Origin: Methylobacterium sp. UNC378MF
GTDB taxonomy: Bacteria > Pseudomonadota > Alphaproteobacteria > Rhizobiales > Beijerinckiaceae
Reading direction: 5' to 3'
NCBI RefSeq assembly: GCF_900103195.1
Contig: NZ_FMWU01000037.1
Coordinates: 1-56,288 of the forward strand
Length of the DNA: 56,288 nt
Below are positions 30,658 to 40,099 of the stretch, piece by piece (the first letter of the stretch is position 1; every line of letters starts with the position of its first letter). Both the position numbers and the translations under genes were made by a program. The notes under the pieces were generated by a model that saw nothing but the letters and a program-made list of their open reading frames with translations, did no database searches and had not been told where the DNA came from.

Positions 30658-31755
30658 TCACGCCTCGCGGATACCGGGCTTCTTGCCGGCCTCGAAGGTG
30701 AACTCGACTCCCGCTTCCTCCAGGGCACGGCGCACGGCGAGCAGCGTTTCCGACCGCGACCGGACCGCCGAATCGGGATCCTCCAGCCGGTTGAGGGTCG
30801 AGACCGAGACGTTGGCCAACGCGGCGAGTTCCTCCTTCGACAACCCGGTGATGGCGCGGGCCGCCCGGATCTGGCTCGGGATCAGGGACTCCTCGGCAGG
30901 CATCGCCTTCGCGGCCACCTGCGGCATCGCGGCCTCGGGCGGCGGGGTCCCGTAACGGGTCCGTCCCGGCACGTTAAGGCAGACCCCGACCCATTCGCGG
31001 ACTGAGCCGTCCTTGTTCAGCACCGGCGCGCCGCGCGCGTTGAACCAGCGGTAGATCCCGTCCGCGCACAGGACGCGATAATCGGTGTTGTAGGGCGCGG
31101 TGTGCTCAACCGCCGTGGTCCAAGCCGCGAGCGTGCGGGAGCGGTCCTCCGGATGGACGGCGTCAAGCCAGCCCAGACCCTGCATCTGCGCGTAGGATTG
31201 GCCGGTCAGCGCCATCCACTGCGGCATCTCGCTGGGCTCGCCGTTGGCCTTGTTGACCCAGAAGACCGAGGCTGTCGCGGCGATCAGCGCGTTCAGACGG
31301 TCATGCCGCTGCATGAGGGCGTTCTTGGTCTCGTGCTGCGCCGTGACGTCGAACACGACGCCCATGCCCTGGTTCGGACGCCCATCCGCGCCGATCATCA
31401 CCTCGGCATGGTGCAGAACCCAGCGCTGGGTTCGGTCCGGCCGGATGATGCGGAACTCCCGGCTGATCGGCTGACCGGCGCGCAGCACGGCGATCTGGTC
31501 ACCGTGCGCGGCTTGGTCCTCCGGATGGATCATGTCGAGCCCGAAGCCGAAGGTCATCTCGGAGGCCGGGTCGAGGCCCAGGATCCGGTACAGGCCCGGC
31601 GACGCGTCCAGCCGCTCGGAGCGGAGGTCGGCCGACCAGAAGCCGATCTTTCCCGTATCCTCGACCAGCTTCAGATAGTGGCGCGAAGAAAAACCGCGCG
31701 GGGCGGCGGCGACCTCCGCCTGCGCCTGCGGACGCATCAGTGCACGTGTCGGCAT
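30658..31755 (-). CDS. PAS-PAS-XRE regulator
   Basis: The 365-residue protein starts MPTRALMRPQAQAEVAA behind GGAGGGCGAGG. Two PAS_3-type domains cover about 45-150 (GFWSADLRSERLDASPGLYR, MIHPEDQAAHGDQ) and 165-275 (WLDAVHPEDRSRT, DYRVLCADGIYRWFNARGAP). A C-terminal XRE-type helix-turn-helix follows (about 305-355, RAARAITGLSKEELAALANV and STLNRLEDPDS). There is no kinase or GGDEF domain, so this appears to be a one-component sensor that binds DNA directly. The ligand cannot be told from sequence. Confidence 0.85.
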   Translation of the reverse strand: MPTRALMRPQAQAEVAAAPRGFSSRHYLKLVEDTGKIGFWSADLRSERLDASPGLYRILGLDPASEMTFGFGLDMIHPEDQAAHGDQIAVLRAGQPISREFRIIRPDRTQRWVLHHAEVMIGADGRPNQGMGVVFDVTAQHETKNALMQRHDRLNALIAATASVFWVNKANGEPSEMPQWMALTGQSYAQMQGLGWLDAVHPEDRSRTLAAWTTAVEHTAPYNTDYRVLCADGIYRWFNARGAPVLNKDGSVREWVGVCLNVPGRTRYGTPPPEAAMPQVAAKAMPAEESLIPSQIRAARAITGLSKEELAALANVSVSTLNRLEDPDSAVRSRSETLLAVRRALEEAGVEFTFEAGKKPGIREA

Positions 31756-32332
31756 CGCCTCGCCCTCCGTCGCCAGCGCCGAATGGAGTGGTAGACGGCA
31801 TGCCATCATCGTGGTGCCGCAAGCGTTAAGGAGACAGAATCTGCACCAATTTGACTGACATTCGCCGATCTTTGTCAGTTACGAAGTGCCGATGATGCGG
31901 CCAGGACGCGGTGTCCGTGCCTGCACGCGATTCGCGCGACGGCCGAGTTCCGGTTTCGGTAACGGCGGGGCCCATGCCTGTGCCGGCGGCACAGGGAATG
32001 AAACAAAGCATTCCACTGCGATCGAGCTTCGAGGACTGAGCGCCGGAAAGACATGAAATACGATCGAGAACCCCGCGATCGTACCCGTCTTTCAACAATC
32101 GGCTTGAGATTCCGGCAGCCGGGAACGCGCATCCAACCGGGACAGAACCGAGGAGAACCCGGCCCTGCCGCCGGCACGCGCCTCGCGACGGGCCGGCGAC
32201 GCGCACCGTCTCACCGCCGAAAGACAGATAACCCGTCTTATCCTAGAAAGATGCAGCGGAAATTCAATTCCCAAGCAACGGATGTTTAAATGGCGCGGCG
32301 GCAGAGGTTTAAAACAGTGCGGGGAGCAATAA
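31756..32332. other. Divergent intergenic region, AT-richer than surroundings
   Basis: These 577 bases separate the PAS-XRE gene from the chemoreceptor gene and should hold both promoters. AT content rises from about 32215 to 32335. The string ACCCGTCTT occurs near 32083 and near 32231, the second preceded by AGACAGATA so that AGAC and GTCT form a short inverted repeat. A similar AGACAACCCGTCTT is found near 39492. No gene is called. Confidence 0.4.
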
Positions 32333-34030
32333 ATGACGCGCCTTTCCGATCTCAAGATCGTTACAAAGATCACAATACCTCTGCTGCTGGTGGCGGCCGT
32401 GGCAGGTTGGCTCGTGTATCGCGCGCATGGCGTGTTCGACGAGCTGAGCGAGAAGACCCAGCACATCGTCGACGTACAATCCGCGCGGCTTGAGAACATC
32501 CTCAATGTCCGCATCAACGTGACCGAGGCGACGGTTCAGAACCGCAACATCCTGATCGATGACCGCGCTTCGGAACGAGCCAACTTCAAGACACGCTATG
32601 ATGACGCCGTGAAGAAGGCCTACAGCGCGGTCGACAACCTGATCGCGCTGTCGAACTCGCCCGAACGGCGCGCGATCAATCAGAAGCTGCGCGAGATCGT
32701 CGAAGCCTATTTCAGCGTCGTAGACCGCGCGAACGCGGCGAGCCTCAACCAGGATGCCGAGGGGGCAAGAAAGATCGTCCTTGTCGAAGGTCTTGCCGCC
32801 CGCAACAAGGTGCGCGAGTTCGTCCAGCCGCGCATCGACAACCTGACGGCCGAGCTCGCCAGGGCGAAGAGCGAGGCCCAGGCGAGCGCCGAGCGGGCGA
32901 CGACTGTCCTCGTCACGGCCGCGGTCGCCGGCTTGCTCGCGGCGTTGGCCGGCGCGTTCGCCATCGTCCACTTCGGCCTCGCACGGCCCTTGAAGAACCT
33001 GGTCTCCGTCCTGCAGCGCATGGCCAAGGGCGACATCGACGCCGACATCGCGGAAGCGGCCCGGCGCGACGAGATCGGCCAGGTCGGCAAGGCGGTGGAG
33101 GGCATCAAGGCCATGGTCGCCCGGAAGGCCGCCGAGGAAGCACAGACCAAGCGCGCCGCCGACGAGGCGGCCGTGGCCGAACGCCGCCGCACCATGGTCG
33201 ATCTCGCGGACGGCTTCGAGCGCGCCGTCGGCGGCATCGTCGGCATGGTCTCGGCCTCCGCGACGGAGCTGCAAGCCACCGCCGCGACGATGACGGCAAC
33301 GGCGACCGAGACGGCCACGCAATCCACGACCGTGGCGGCGGCCGCCGAGCAGGCGGCTTCCAACGTCGGCACCGTCGCGGCGGCTTCGGAAGAACTGGGG
33401 AGTTCGGTTCAGGAGATCGGCCGTCAGGTGCAGGGATCGGCCTCCCTCGCGCAGGCCGCGGTCGGCGAGGCTGACCAGACGGCACGGCTCGTCGAGGAAC
33501 TCACCGCCGCCGTGGCGAAGATCGGCGACGTCGTCGCGATGATCTCGGCCATTGCCGGCCAGACCAACCTGCTGGCGCTGAACGCGACCATCGAGGCGGC
33601 GCGGGCCGGCGAGGCCGGCAAGGGCTTCGCGGTGGTCGCCGCCGAGGTCAAGGAACTCGCATCCCAGACGGCCCGGGCCACGGACGAGATCGGCGGCCAG
33701 ATCGGCCGCATCCAGGGCGTGACGGGCCAAGCGGTCTCGGCCATCGGCTCGATCACGGGGCGCATCCGCGAGATCAATACGGTAGCCGCCAGCATCGCCG
33801 CCGCCGTCGAGCAGCAGGGCGCGGCGACCCAGGAGATCGTGCGCAACGTCGCGCAGGCGGCCACGGGCACCGCGGAGGTGACGAGCAACATCGCCGGCGT
33901 CGCGCAAGCCTCGGAGGACACCGGCGCCGCGGCGACCCAGGTCCTGTCGTCGTCCGGTGAGTTGTCGCGGCACGCCGAGCAACTCTCGGCGGAGATGACC
34001 CGCTTCCTCGCCACCGTGCGGGCGGCCTGA
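32333..34030 (+). CDS. Methyl-accepting chemotaxis protein
   Basis: The 565-residue chemoreceptor has a first membrane helix (about 12-30), a four-helix-bundle-type periplasmic sensor (about 35-190) and a second membrane helix (about 197-218). The HAMP linker (about 219-275) and a cytoplasmic signalling domain follow, with the conserved hairpin tip IAGQTNLLALNATIEAARAG near 403-422. The signalling domain binds CheW and CheA. There is no C-terminal CheR-docking pentapeptide. The start follows GGGGAG. No other che genes are nearby. Confidence 0.94.
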   Translation: MTRLSDLKIVTKITIPLLLVAAVAGWLVYRAHGVFDELSEKTQHIVDVQSARLENILNVRINVTEATVQNRNILIDDRASERANFKTRYDDAVKKAYSAVDNLIALSNSPERRAINQKLREIVEAYFSVVDRANAASLNQDAEGARKIVLVEGLAARNKVREFVQPRIDNLTAELARAKSEAQASAERATTVLVTAAVAGLLAALAGAFAIVHFGLARPLKNLVSVLQRMAKGDIDADIAEAARRDEIGQVGKAVEGIKAMVARKAAEEAQTKRAADEAAVAERRRTMVDLADGFERAVGGIVGMVSASATELQATAATMTATATETATQSTTVAAAAEQAASNVGTVAAASEELGSSVQEIGRQVQGSASLAQAAVGEADQTARLVEELTAAVAKIGDVVAMISAIAGQTNLLALNATIEAARAGEAGKGFAVVAAEVKELASQTARATDEIGGQIGRIQGVTGQAVSAIGSITGRIREINTVAASIAAAVEQQGAATQEIVRNVAQAATGTAEVTSNIAGVAQASEDTGAAATQVLSSSGELSRHAEQLSAEMTRFLATVRAA

Positions 34031-34249
34031 GGAGTCCCTGATGAAGGGGAAGGCGGACACCAACGCCATGAGGCTGGCCCGCGCCGTGGGGCGGCCCACG
34101 CTGGCGAGCCTCGGCGTCACGGTCCTCGCAACCGGGACCGGCGTGATCGCGCGGGCTCGTTGCCCGGCCGGCATCCCGTCCAGGGCGGGGCGCCCGGAAC
34201 AGGCCGTGCCGGGTCACCGGCGCGGCGGGCCGCTCCCGGTCGGACAGGC

Positions 34250-34564
34250 ATGACCGCCATGGCCGACATCATCCCACTCGGCGCCGTCCCGGGCGCGGCG
34301 GATGCCCGTTCGATGCTGCTCGACCTGCGGCAGCGCCTCGACGCAGGCGAGGATATCGGCCCCCGGGTCGCGCAGATCCGTCAGAGCGCGGCGGCGATGC
34401 GGGCGTTGGCCGGCGGCCTCAGGCGTGTGCTGGAAGCGCCGGACGAAAGGCTGGCTGCCGAACCCGAGGTCCTGTCCGCGGCCGAAAAGATTCTCGCTCT
34501 GGCGGAGCGCAATGTCGCGAAGGTCGAGGAATTGCTTCGGCTCGCCGAGGACCGGAATCCCTAG
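34250..34564 (+). CDS. Small helical hypothetical protein
   Basis: The 104-residue protein has a short N-terminus (MADIIPLGAVPGAAD) and is then almost all alpha-helical and acidic (RSMLLDLRQRLDAGEDI to ILALAERNVAKVEELLRLAED). A start three codons later (34259) is equally possible. It follows the chemoreceptor by 219 bases on the same strand. The family is not recognised. Confidence 0.65.
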   Translation: MTAMADIIPLGAVPGAADARSMLLDLRQRLDAGEDIGPRVAQIRQSAAAMRALAGGLRRVLEAPDERLAAEPEVLSAAEKILALAERNVAKVEELLRLAEDRNP

Positions 34565-34766
34565 CCAGGGGGCTCGCACCGCCATCTTCCGTCGCCTGAG
34601 TCTTCTTGCTGCGTTCGAGGTTTCCGGCTCAGGAGGTTTGCGATGGCCGGGCTGTCCTGGCTCTCGGATGAGGCCTGGACGCGGATGGCGGCCTGGAGGG
34701 CATCTAGACACTCGTCGAGCGGCAGCAGGGTGTATCGGCGGAAAGCGATACCATCAGACCCCGGGA

Positions 34767-35855
34767 TCAAACCGATCGGCCAAAGTCGAGTTGAGGGGTG
34801 AAATCCGTGTCGACGGTCACGCGCCGGCAATAGGCCGCCATCAGGCGGGCACAGTGCTGCAAGTCCTCCAGACTCAGCAATTCGCAGGGGGTGTGCATAT
34901 ACCGGATTGCAACACCCAGCAGGCCGACGGCCATTCCGTCCCTGTTGAGCTGCATCGCATTGGCGTCCGTCGGTGTCGCGCTGGGGAAGACGCTCACCTG
35001 GACCGGGATCCCTTCCGCTCGGGCCGCCTCGGTCAGGAGCGCAAACACCTTGGGATTGGTGTTTGGGCCGCGCGCGATGCTCGGGCCCTTGCCGATGTCG
35101 AGCCGGCCGTATCGCTCCTTGGTGACGCCGGGATAGTCGATGGCGTGACCGACATCGACGGCAAGCCCCGTCTGGGGCGCGATGCGAAAGGCAGCGGTCC
35201 GCGCGCCGCGCGAGCCGATCTCTTCTTGCACCGAGGCCACCGCATACACGCCGACGCCTGCCTCGAGGCCACCTTCCTGGCTGAGGTTGCGCAAGGCCTC
35301 TGCGACGATGAACAGGCCGGCCTTGTTGTCGAACCCGCGCGCCGTCGCCCGATCGCCCATCAACGTCTGGAACTCGTACTGGTACGTGATCACATCGCCC
35401 AGCTGGATGACCGCCTCGGCCTGCTGGCGCGACGTCGCGCCGACATCCACCCACAGATCCGTCAGTTTCGGCTTCTTCTTCCGCTCGTCTTCATCGAGCA
35501 GGTGGATGGCCTTGCTGCCGACGACACCAGGAACCCGCTCCGTTCCATGAACCCAAACCCTTTGGCCCAACGGGATGACACTGTCGTGCCCGCCGATGCC
35601 GCTGATGTAGAGAAGGCCCGCCTCATCGATGTAGTGCACGATGAACCCGATCTCATCCATGTGGGCCGTGAGCATGATCTTCATCGGCGCTCCGGCGTTC
35701 AGCACGGCCACCACGTTGCCATGAACGTCGGTGCTCACCTGATCGGCGAAGGATTGCGTATACTCCCGGTAGAGCTTTGCCGCGCGCTGCTCGTAGCCGC
35801 TGGGTGACGGCACGTTCGCAAGGGCTTCTAGGAACGCCATCGATTCGAGACGCAT
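34767..35855 (-). CDS. M42 family metallo-aminopeptidase (FrvX/glutamyl aminopeptidase type)
   Basis: The 362-residue enzyme removes N-terminal residues from peptides, usually as a large tetrahedral cytoplasmic complex. The two-metal site is complete: His65 and Asp67 (LTAHMDEIG), bridging Asp177 (GFDNKAG), Glu212-Glu213 (VQEEIGSRG), Asp235 (DVGHAID) and His322 (YMHTPCE). Length is normal. It has no close functional neighbours. Base composition is a little less GC-rich than the stress module, which could reflect transfer, but that is weak evidence. Confidence 0.92.
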   Translation of the reverse strand: MRLESMAFLEALANVPSPSGYEQRAAKLYREYTQSFADQVSTDVHGNVVAVLNAGAPMKIMLTAHMDEIGFIVHYIDEAGLLYISGIGGHDSVIPLGQRVWVHGTERVPGVVGSKAIHLLDEDERKKKPKLTDLWVDVGATSRQQAEAVIQLGDVITYQYEFQTLMGDRATARGFDNKAGLFIVAEALRNLSQEGGLEAGVGVYAVASVQEEIGSRGARTAAFRIAPQTGLAVDVGHAIDYPGVTKERYGRLDIGKGPSIARGPNTNPKVFALLTEAARAEGIPVQVSVFPSATPTDANAMQLNRDGMAVGLLGVAIRYMHTPCELLSLEDLQHCARLMAAYCRRVTVDTDFTPQLDFGRSV

Positions 35856-36023
35856 TCAGGATTTACCTTCGGTCCAACAAGACGCGACGCGTTCGCAACA
35901 AGATGCCGATCGAACGCGAAGTGTCGAAAGGGTCCCTCGCGCGCAGGATGCAACGCGGATGAGCCTCGGCCGCAAGCGCACAGGGGCGCATCGATCCCGC
36001 GGAGGGATCGGACACTCAGCCTG

Positions 36024-36251
36024 TCAGTCCGGAAGGCGCCATCCCAGATGACGCGCAGCCAAGTTGTAGTGCCTCGAGCGTCGCAGGCACTCGTGTGCGA
36101 CTTGGACGGCCGCCTCGATGTCTGCGCCGCGCTTGCGGGCCAGACTGGCCGCCCTCCGAACTTGTGACGCTCTATGCAGGCAGATATCGGAATCTCGCCG
36201 TCTGACGCGGGCGGGGTCCGCCTCTTGATCTGGATGTTCCGTTATCCGCAT
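36024..36251 (-). CDS. Small basic hypothetical protein
   Basis: The 75-residue frame starts MRITEHPDQEADPARVRRRD. The C-terminal half is helical (HRASQVRRAASLARKRGADI, then AVQVAHECLRRSRHYNLAARH). The ribosome site is weak (GGAAA) and the frame is open further upstream, so the start is uncertain. The family is not recognised. Confidence 0.45.
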   Translation of the reverse strand: MRITEHPDQEADPARVRRRDSDICLHRASQVRRAASLARKRGADIEAAVQVAHECLRRSRHYNLAARHLGWRLPD

Positions 36252-36393
36252 CGTGTTTCCACGCAGGTTGTCGGTACTTCTTCGTATCGGGCACGCTCTG
36301 TATGGACCTGCCGTCGGACTCGATCGCCGAGGCATTTGGCGCGTGATGTCGGATGTAGACATGGCGACCGGATCCAATCCCGGCGGAGGCGCC

Positions 36394-36621
36394 TCAGCGG
36401 CCCGACGGGAAGATCTGTTTCTGGGCCTGATCCGCGGTCACGGCTTGCATCAGAAGGCGGCCCTCCGTGTCGGGTCGGCGCCCCTCAAGCCGAAGCATTC
36501 GCTTCTGCAAATCTACTATCGCGTCATGCAGGTCCCGCAATGACGGAGATGCCGCCGCGATGGCCTCTTCAGGTTTGTCGCGAACGTCCGCCGATAGGGC
36601 CGATAGGGTGTCCCGGTTCAT
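36394..36621 (-). CDS. Small hypothetical protein
   Basis: The 75-residue protein starts MNRDTLSALSADVRDKPEEA behind AGGTGAGGA. It is mostly helical with a heptad-like stretch (LRDLHDAIVDLQKRMLRLEG), then a polar tail. It has no membrane segment. The family is not recognised. Confidence 0.55.
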   Translation of the reverse strand: MNRDTLSALSADVRDKPEEAIAAASPSLRDLHDAIVDLQKRMLRLEGRRPDTEGRLLMQAVTADQAQKQIFPSGR

Positions 36622-36730
36622 GAAGTCCTCACCTGTGGCGCGCTTGACCAAGCACCTGATGGCGCGTCTCGGATCGCGCCGGCGTCGGGCGCGGTATTGG
36701 GCTGCTCGAATGTTACCCAGGGCTCGCGCG

Positions 36731-36985
36731 TTATGCGGCCCGTGTGCTGAAATCGACCCAGGCGCCGTTGTAGGAAACGGCGCTCATATAGATGACATTG
36801 CCATTCTGGTCGCGAACAAGGATCCTGCAGACCAGCTGATCCCTGTGCGATTGAATAGTATTCCAAATCAAACTTGCAATGAGCTCTTTCATATGTCGCT
36901 TGACACCGTTCAGGTCCGGACATTCGGTGCCTCTGTCGTCGCACACCATGTCGCCGTTCTGAACGTCGAAATAGTAGCGCGGCAC
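36731..36985 (-). CDS. DUF6894-type small protein (GTG start)
   Basis: The 84-residue protein starts with GTG behind GGAGA: MPRYYFDVQNGDMVCDDRGT. It shares the MPR-Y/F-F-D-x-x-N/D-G-D start and E-C-P-D-L core with the DUF6894-type family. It differs in its middle (SLIWNTIQSHRDQLVCRILV) and C-terminus from the copy at 7521. It is rather AT-rich for this window, which suggests a different history. Function unknown. Confidence 0.7.
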   Translation of the reverse strand: MPRYYFDVQNGDMVCDDRGTECPDLNGVKRHMKELIASLIWNTIQSHRDQLVCRILVRDQNGNVIYMSAVSYNGAWVDFSTRAA

Positions 36986-37217
36986 CAGCGTCTCCGGGAA
37001 CGGCTCCTATCCCGACAACCGCTGCGGCGTGCGACGGTTTCGGTGTGGTGTCGCACCCAAGTCTCGGGCGCCTGCAGCCGCTCTGCGGGTGTGTCGCCGT
37101 TTCCAGAAAGCTTTTTCCCGGATCCCCGGAACTATCGCGCAGAAACGAGGTCCTTCATCATCGAGCGCCCCATGCAAGCGCGGCCTCTCGGGCCAGGATC
37201 TTCGGCCAGGATCTTCG

Positions 37218-38279
37218 ATGAAGCTGTTCCAATGTCAGGTCTGCGACAACGTCCTCTATTTCGAGAACCGCACCTGCGAGCGCTGCAAGCACCGGCTCGC
37301 GTACGTGCCCGAACTCGGCACCCTCTCGGCCCTTGAACCCGCCGCCGGCGACACGTGGACAGCGCTGGCCGCGCCGGATCGCCCGGGCCGCCTCTGCGCC
37401 AATGCGGATTATGAGGCCTGCAACTGGCTTGTGGCACCGGGCTCAGAGCAGACGTTCTGCGTCGCATGTCGGCATAACGGCACCATCCCGAACGTCTCCG
37501 ATCCGCCCCAGCGTGCGGCTTGGCAGCAGATCGAAGTGGCCAAGCATCGCCTGTTCTACACGCTCCTGCGCTGGAACCTGCCGCTCAAGACCCGCACCGA
37601 GGATCCCGCACACGGCCTCCTCTTCGACTTCCTGTCCGATCCGCCGGAGACACAGGGCCCGAAGGTCCTGACCGGACACGATAACGGTCTGATCACCATC
37701 GCCCTCGTGGAAGCCGACGATGTCGAACGCGAGAAGCGACGCAAGGGTATGGGCGAACCTTATCGCACGCTGATCGGGCACTTCCGTCATGAAATCGGCC
37801 ACCATTACTGGGACGTCCTCGTGCGGGACGGCGGCAAGCTCGATGCGTGCCGCGCCGTGTTCGGCGACGACGATCAGGATTATGGGACGGCACTCCAGCG
37901 GCACTACGCAGAAGGCGCACCACCGGACTGGCAGGAGCACTTCGTCTCCACCTACGCCACCGCGCATCCGTGGGAGGATTTCGCCGAGACCTGGGCTCAT
38001 TACCTGCACATCGTCGACACGCTGGAGATGGCAAGCGCGTTCGGGCTTGAGGTGAAGCCGCGCCTCGGCGGCAGCCAGGACCTGGCGGTCCGCGTGGATT
38101 TCGATCCCTATGGGGCGGCGGGCATCCAGCCCATCATCGACGCATGGCTGCCTTTCGTCTTCGCGATGAACAGCGTCAACCGTGCCATGGGCAATCGCGA
38201 CCTCTACCCGTTCGTGCTTTCGCCGCGCGTCATCCGGAAGCTCGGCTTCATCCATGACCTCGTTCACGGACAGATCTGA
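37218..38279 (+). CDS. Putative zinc peptidase with N-terminal zinc ribbon (COG4307 type)
   Basis: The 353-residue protein starts MKLFQCQVCDNVLYFENRTC. A zinc-ribbon has C6-x2-C9-x10-C20-x2-C23. A second Cys set (about 65-90, CNWLVAPGS, FCVACRHNG) follows. The metallopeptidase signature H191-E-I-G-H195 sits in FRHEIGHHYWD, with a downstream Glu in EDFAETWAHYLHI. The family is conserved in bacteria but without a proven substrate. There is no signal peptide, so it is probably cytoplasmic. A 15-base duplication (GGCCAGGATCTTC core) lies just before the start. Confidence 0.87.
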   Translation: MKLFQCQVCDNVLYFENRTCERCKHRLAYVPELGTLSALEPAAGDTWTALAAPDRPGRLCANADYEACNWLVAPGSEQTFCVACRHNGTIPNVSDPPQRAAWQQIEVAKHRLFYTLLRWNLPLKTRTEDPAHGLLFDFLSDPPETQGPKVLTGHDNGLITIALVEADDVEREKRRKGMGEPYRTLIGHFRHEIGHHYWDVLVRDGGKLDACRAVFGDDDQDYGTALQRHYAEGAPPDWQEHFVSTYATAHPWEDFAETWAHYLHIVDTLEMASAFGLEVKPRLGGSQDLAVRVDFDPYGAAGIQPIIDAWLPFVFAMNSVNRAMGNRDLYPFVLSPRVIRKLGFIHDLVHGQI

Positions 38280-38386
38280 GCATCAGGCCGGGACGTCCCG
38301 GCTGTTTCATGCCTTCGCGTGTGCGGTCGGGGTTGGGCTCCGGTTGGACAGGACGCCACAGCCTCTCGCTGCCTTTCGCCTCTGCC

Positions 38387-38689
38387 TCAGGTCGCGGTGA
38401 CCCGAACCTCGACCGTCATGTTCCGATTGCTGCCGGTTGGTCCGGTGAAGCTACCAACCACGGGCATAGCCTGCCGCAGGTCTCTCACGACCACGAGCGG
38501 GATCAGGTGCGCGCTACCCATTCGGCGGCTGGTGGGGTCGAAGGTGATCCAGCCGCCCCCGGGCAGGTAAACCTCGCCCCAGGCGTGGGTCGATCCCGCA
38601 TTCGCGGAGCCAACGAGGGTTTGTGTCGGATCGCAGAGGTAGCCCGAGACGAGCCGGGGCCCGCTCGACGAGCGAACGACCCGAGCCAT
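38387..38689 (-). pseudogene. C-terminal fragment of a transglutaminase-like protein
   Basis: The frame reads LVSGYLCDPTQTLVGSANAG followed by STHAWGEVYLPGGGWITFDPT and an ending typical of bacterial transglutaminase-like proteins of about 270-300 residues. The catalytic His (HAWGEVY) and Asp (FDPT) regions are present. The N-terminal two thirds, with the active Cys, are missing: upstream sequence in all frames is unrelated. An apparent ATG at 38689 exists, but the product would lack the nucleophile. Probably a deletion remnant. Confidence 0.7.
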
Positions 38690-39110
38690 CCCTCGCCGAG
38701 CCGTGCGAGACCTTCTCCCGCCAACGGCCTGTACGCTCGGATGTTGCGCCGCAGCCGGAAACGCAGGTCAGGTCCGCATTGGCGGTGCCGGACCTGCGTT
38801 TGTCACAACCTGCCGAGGTCTTGGGACAACTCCGCTGAAGTCGCTTCTGGCCGGCATACCTTCGCGCCACGCAGAAGCATGGAGGGCCGCCGTCTTTGCT
38901 GGACGGGATCCGCACCGATGCAGGCAGCGGCTCCTGGATCGGCGATCCCGGGCAAGGGCCCTACGCCCCCCGTCAGAGCCTCCCTGGCGATGCGGCAGAC
39001 CAAGATATCCCGCTTGGTCTGCCGAAGGATGCTGCGCACGGCGGCCCCGACATTGACTGTGCGGAGCTCTCCCCGCGCGTTGCCGACCGGCTCGAGCGGG
39101 CGCGTTGGTC
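38690..39110. other. Spacer upstream of the transglutaminase fragment
   Basis: No convincing gene. The sequence that should encode the rest of the transglutaminase is not here in any frame. Confidence 0.4.
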
Positions 39111-39410
39111 CTAGCCGCCGCCCTGGGTCGCGTTACCGCCGCCAGCACTGCCATTCGGCACCGCCCGCTCGGGGTGACTGGCATTGCCGCCGGCCGCAGA
39201 GTTCGTGGTGATGGTTTCAGCTCCGGTGGCGCCCGGTGCGATGATCACGTCACGAACGTTGCCTGTCGTGTTGGGCTGGCCTTGGATGATGGTGCCGGTG
39301 GTGCCCGGAGCCTCGCCGTCCGGCCCGAGCATGGCCGGCGACTGAGCGAACGCGCTGCTCATGAGCGACAGCGGTATCAGTGCGACAAAGGCCGTTGTTA
39401 GATAGCGCAT
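39111..39410 (-). CDS. Small secreted Gly/Asn/Thr-rich protein
   Basis: The 99-residue protein starts MRYLTTAFVALIPLSLMSSA, a clear signal peptide with cleavage after AFAQ. The mature part is low-complexity (GTTGTIIQGQPNTTG, SAAGGNASHPERAVP) and probably disordered in the periplasm. The frame extends upstream, but the signal peptide fixes this start. It ends NATQGGG, similar in style to the protein at 44636. Confidence 0.68.
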   Translation of the reverse strand: MRYLTTAFVALIPLSLMSSAFAQSPAMLGPDGEAPGTTGTIIQGQPNTTGNVRDVIIAPGATGAETITTNSAAGGNASHPERAVPNGSAGGGNATQGGG

Positions 39411-40099
39411 GTTAGCTTTCTTGATCTGGAGAATACGCACCCGAAACGGTTGCGATGGCGATCGCGCCCGAAAACGATCTGACGGATACAATGAGACAAC
39501 CCGTCTTTGTCTTGTGAGTTCTGTGCGAAACCGAACTTCCGCGGCCAGAATATCGAGCTGACCGGCCGCATCATTGGGGCGGCCGGGATCCTGGCCTCAG
39601 TCCAACACGGTGGGCGACCGAACCCGCAGGACCATGGGAGCCGAACGGCACGGTCCCGCGGAGGCCGGTCCTCCTGCCGACCCGTCTCGGCTGCGGATTT
39701 CCAAGCTTCCCGCCCCCTCCGAACCCGGCCGCACGTTGCGCCGCTTCCAACGGAGGCCGGGGCGACGAGCTTCCTCTTCGATCTATGTGCCTACACTTGT
39801 ACTTTAGCATTTCTATCTTGTTCGGTGGTATATTGACCTACAAAGACTGGCGGGACGGTGAGGCACGGCCGAAATAGGCTAGTCGTTCAGATATGTTCTG
39901 CCATAACCATCAGATTATTGCCGGATTTCTCATGAACATTATTTCTGTAGCCGCAGGCGTGGCTCACCGGGCGCGGAGGAATACCGCTCCCGCCGCCCGC
40001 AGCGAAACGCTGCTGGGTGAATGACGTCGCAGCGGGGGCGCCAAGCAATCGACGGGTCGCGAGCCTCGCCGGTTCTGCGTGGAACTGTGTGTCGGCCTT
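39411..40099. other. Long spacer, no gene seen, AT-rich part at 39780-39950
   Basis: These 689 bases hold no credible frame. An AT-rich section lies around 39780-39950. AGACAACCCGTCTT, a short inverted repeat, lies near 39492. Confidence 0.4.

Noticed and set aside
34041..34253. 70-codon frame just after the chemoreceptor gene
   Set aside because: It looks like ordinary readthrough sequence; the tail is arginine- and proline-rich, and it overlaps the better gene at 34250.
38803..39039. 78-codon minus-strand frame as a missing transglutaminase part
   Set aside because: The product has no transglutaminase features and no ribosome site.
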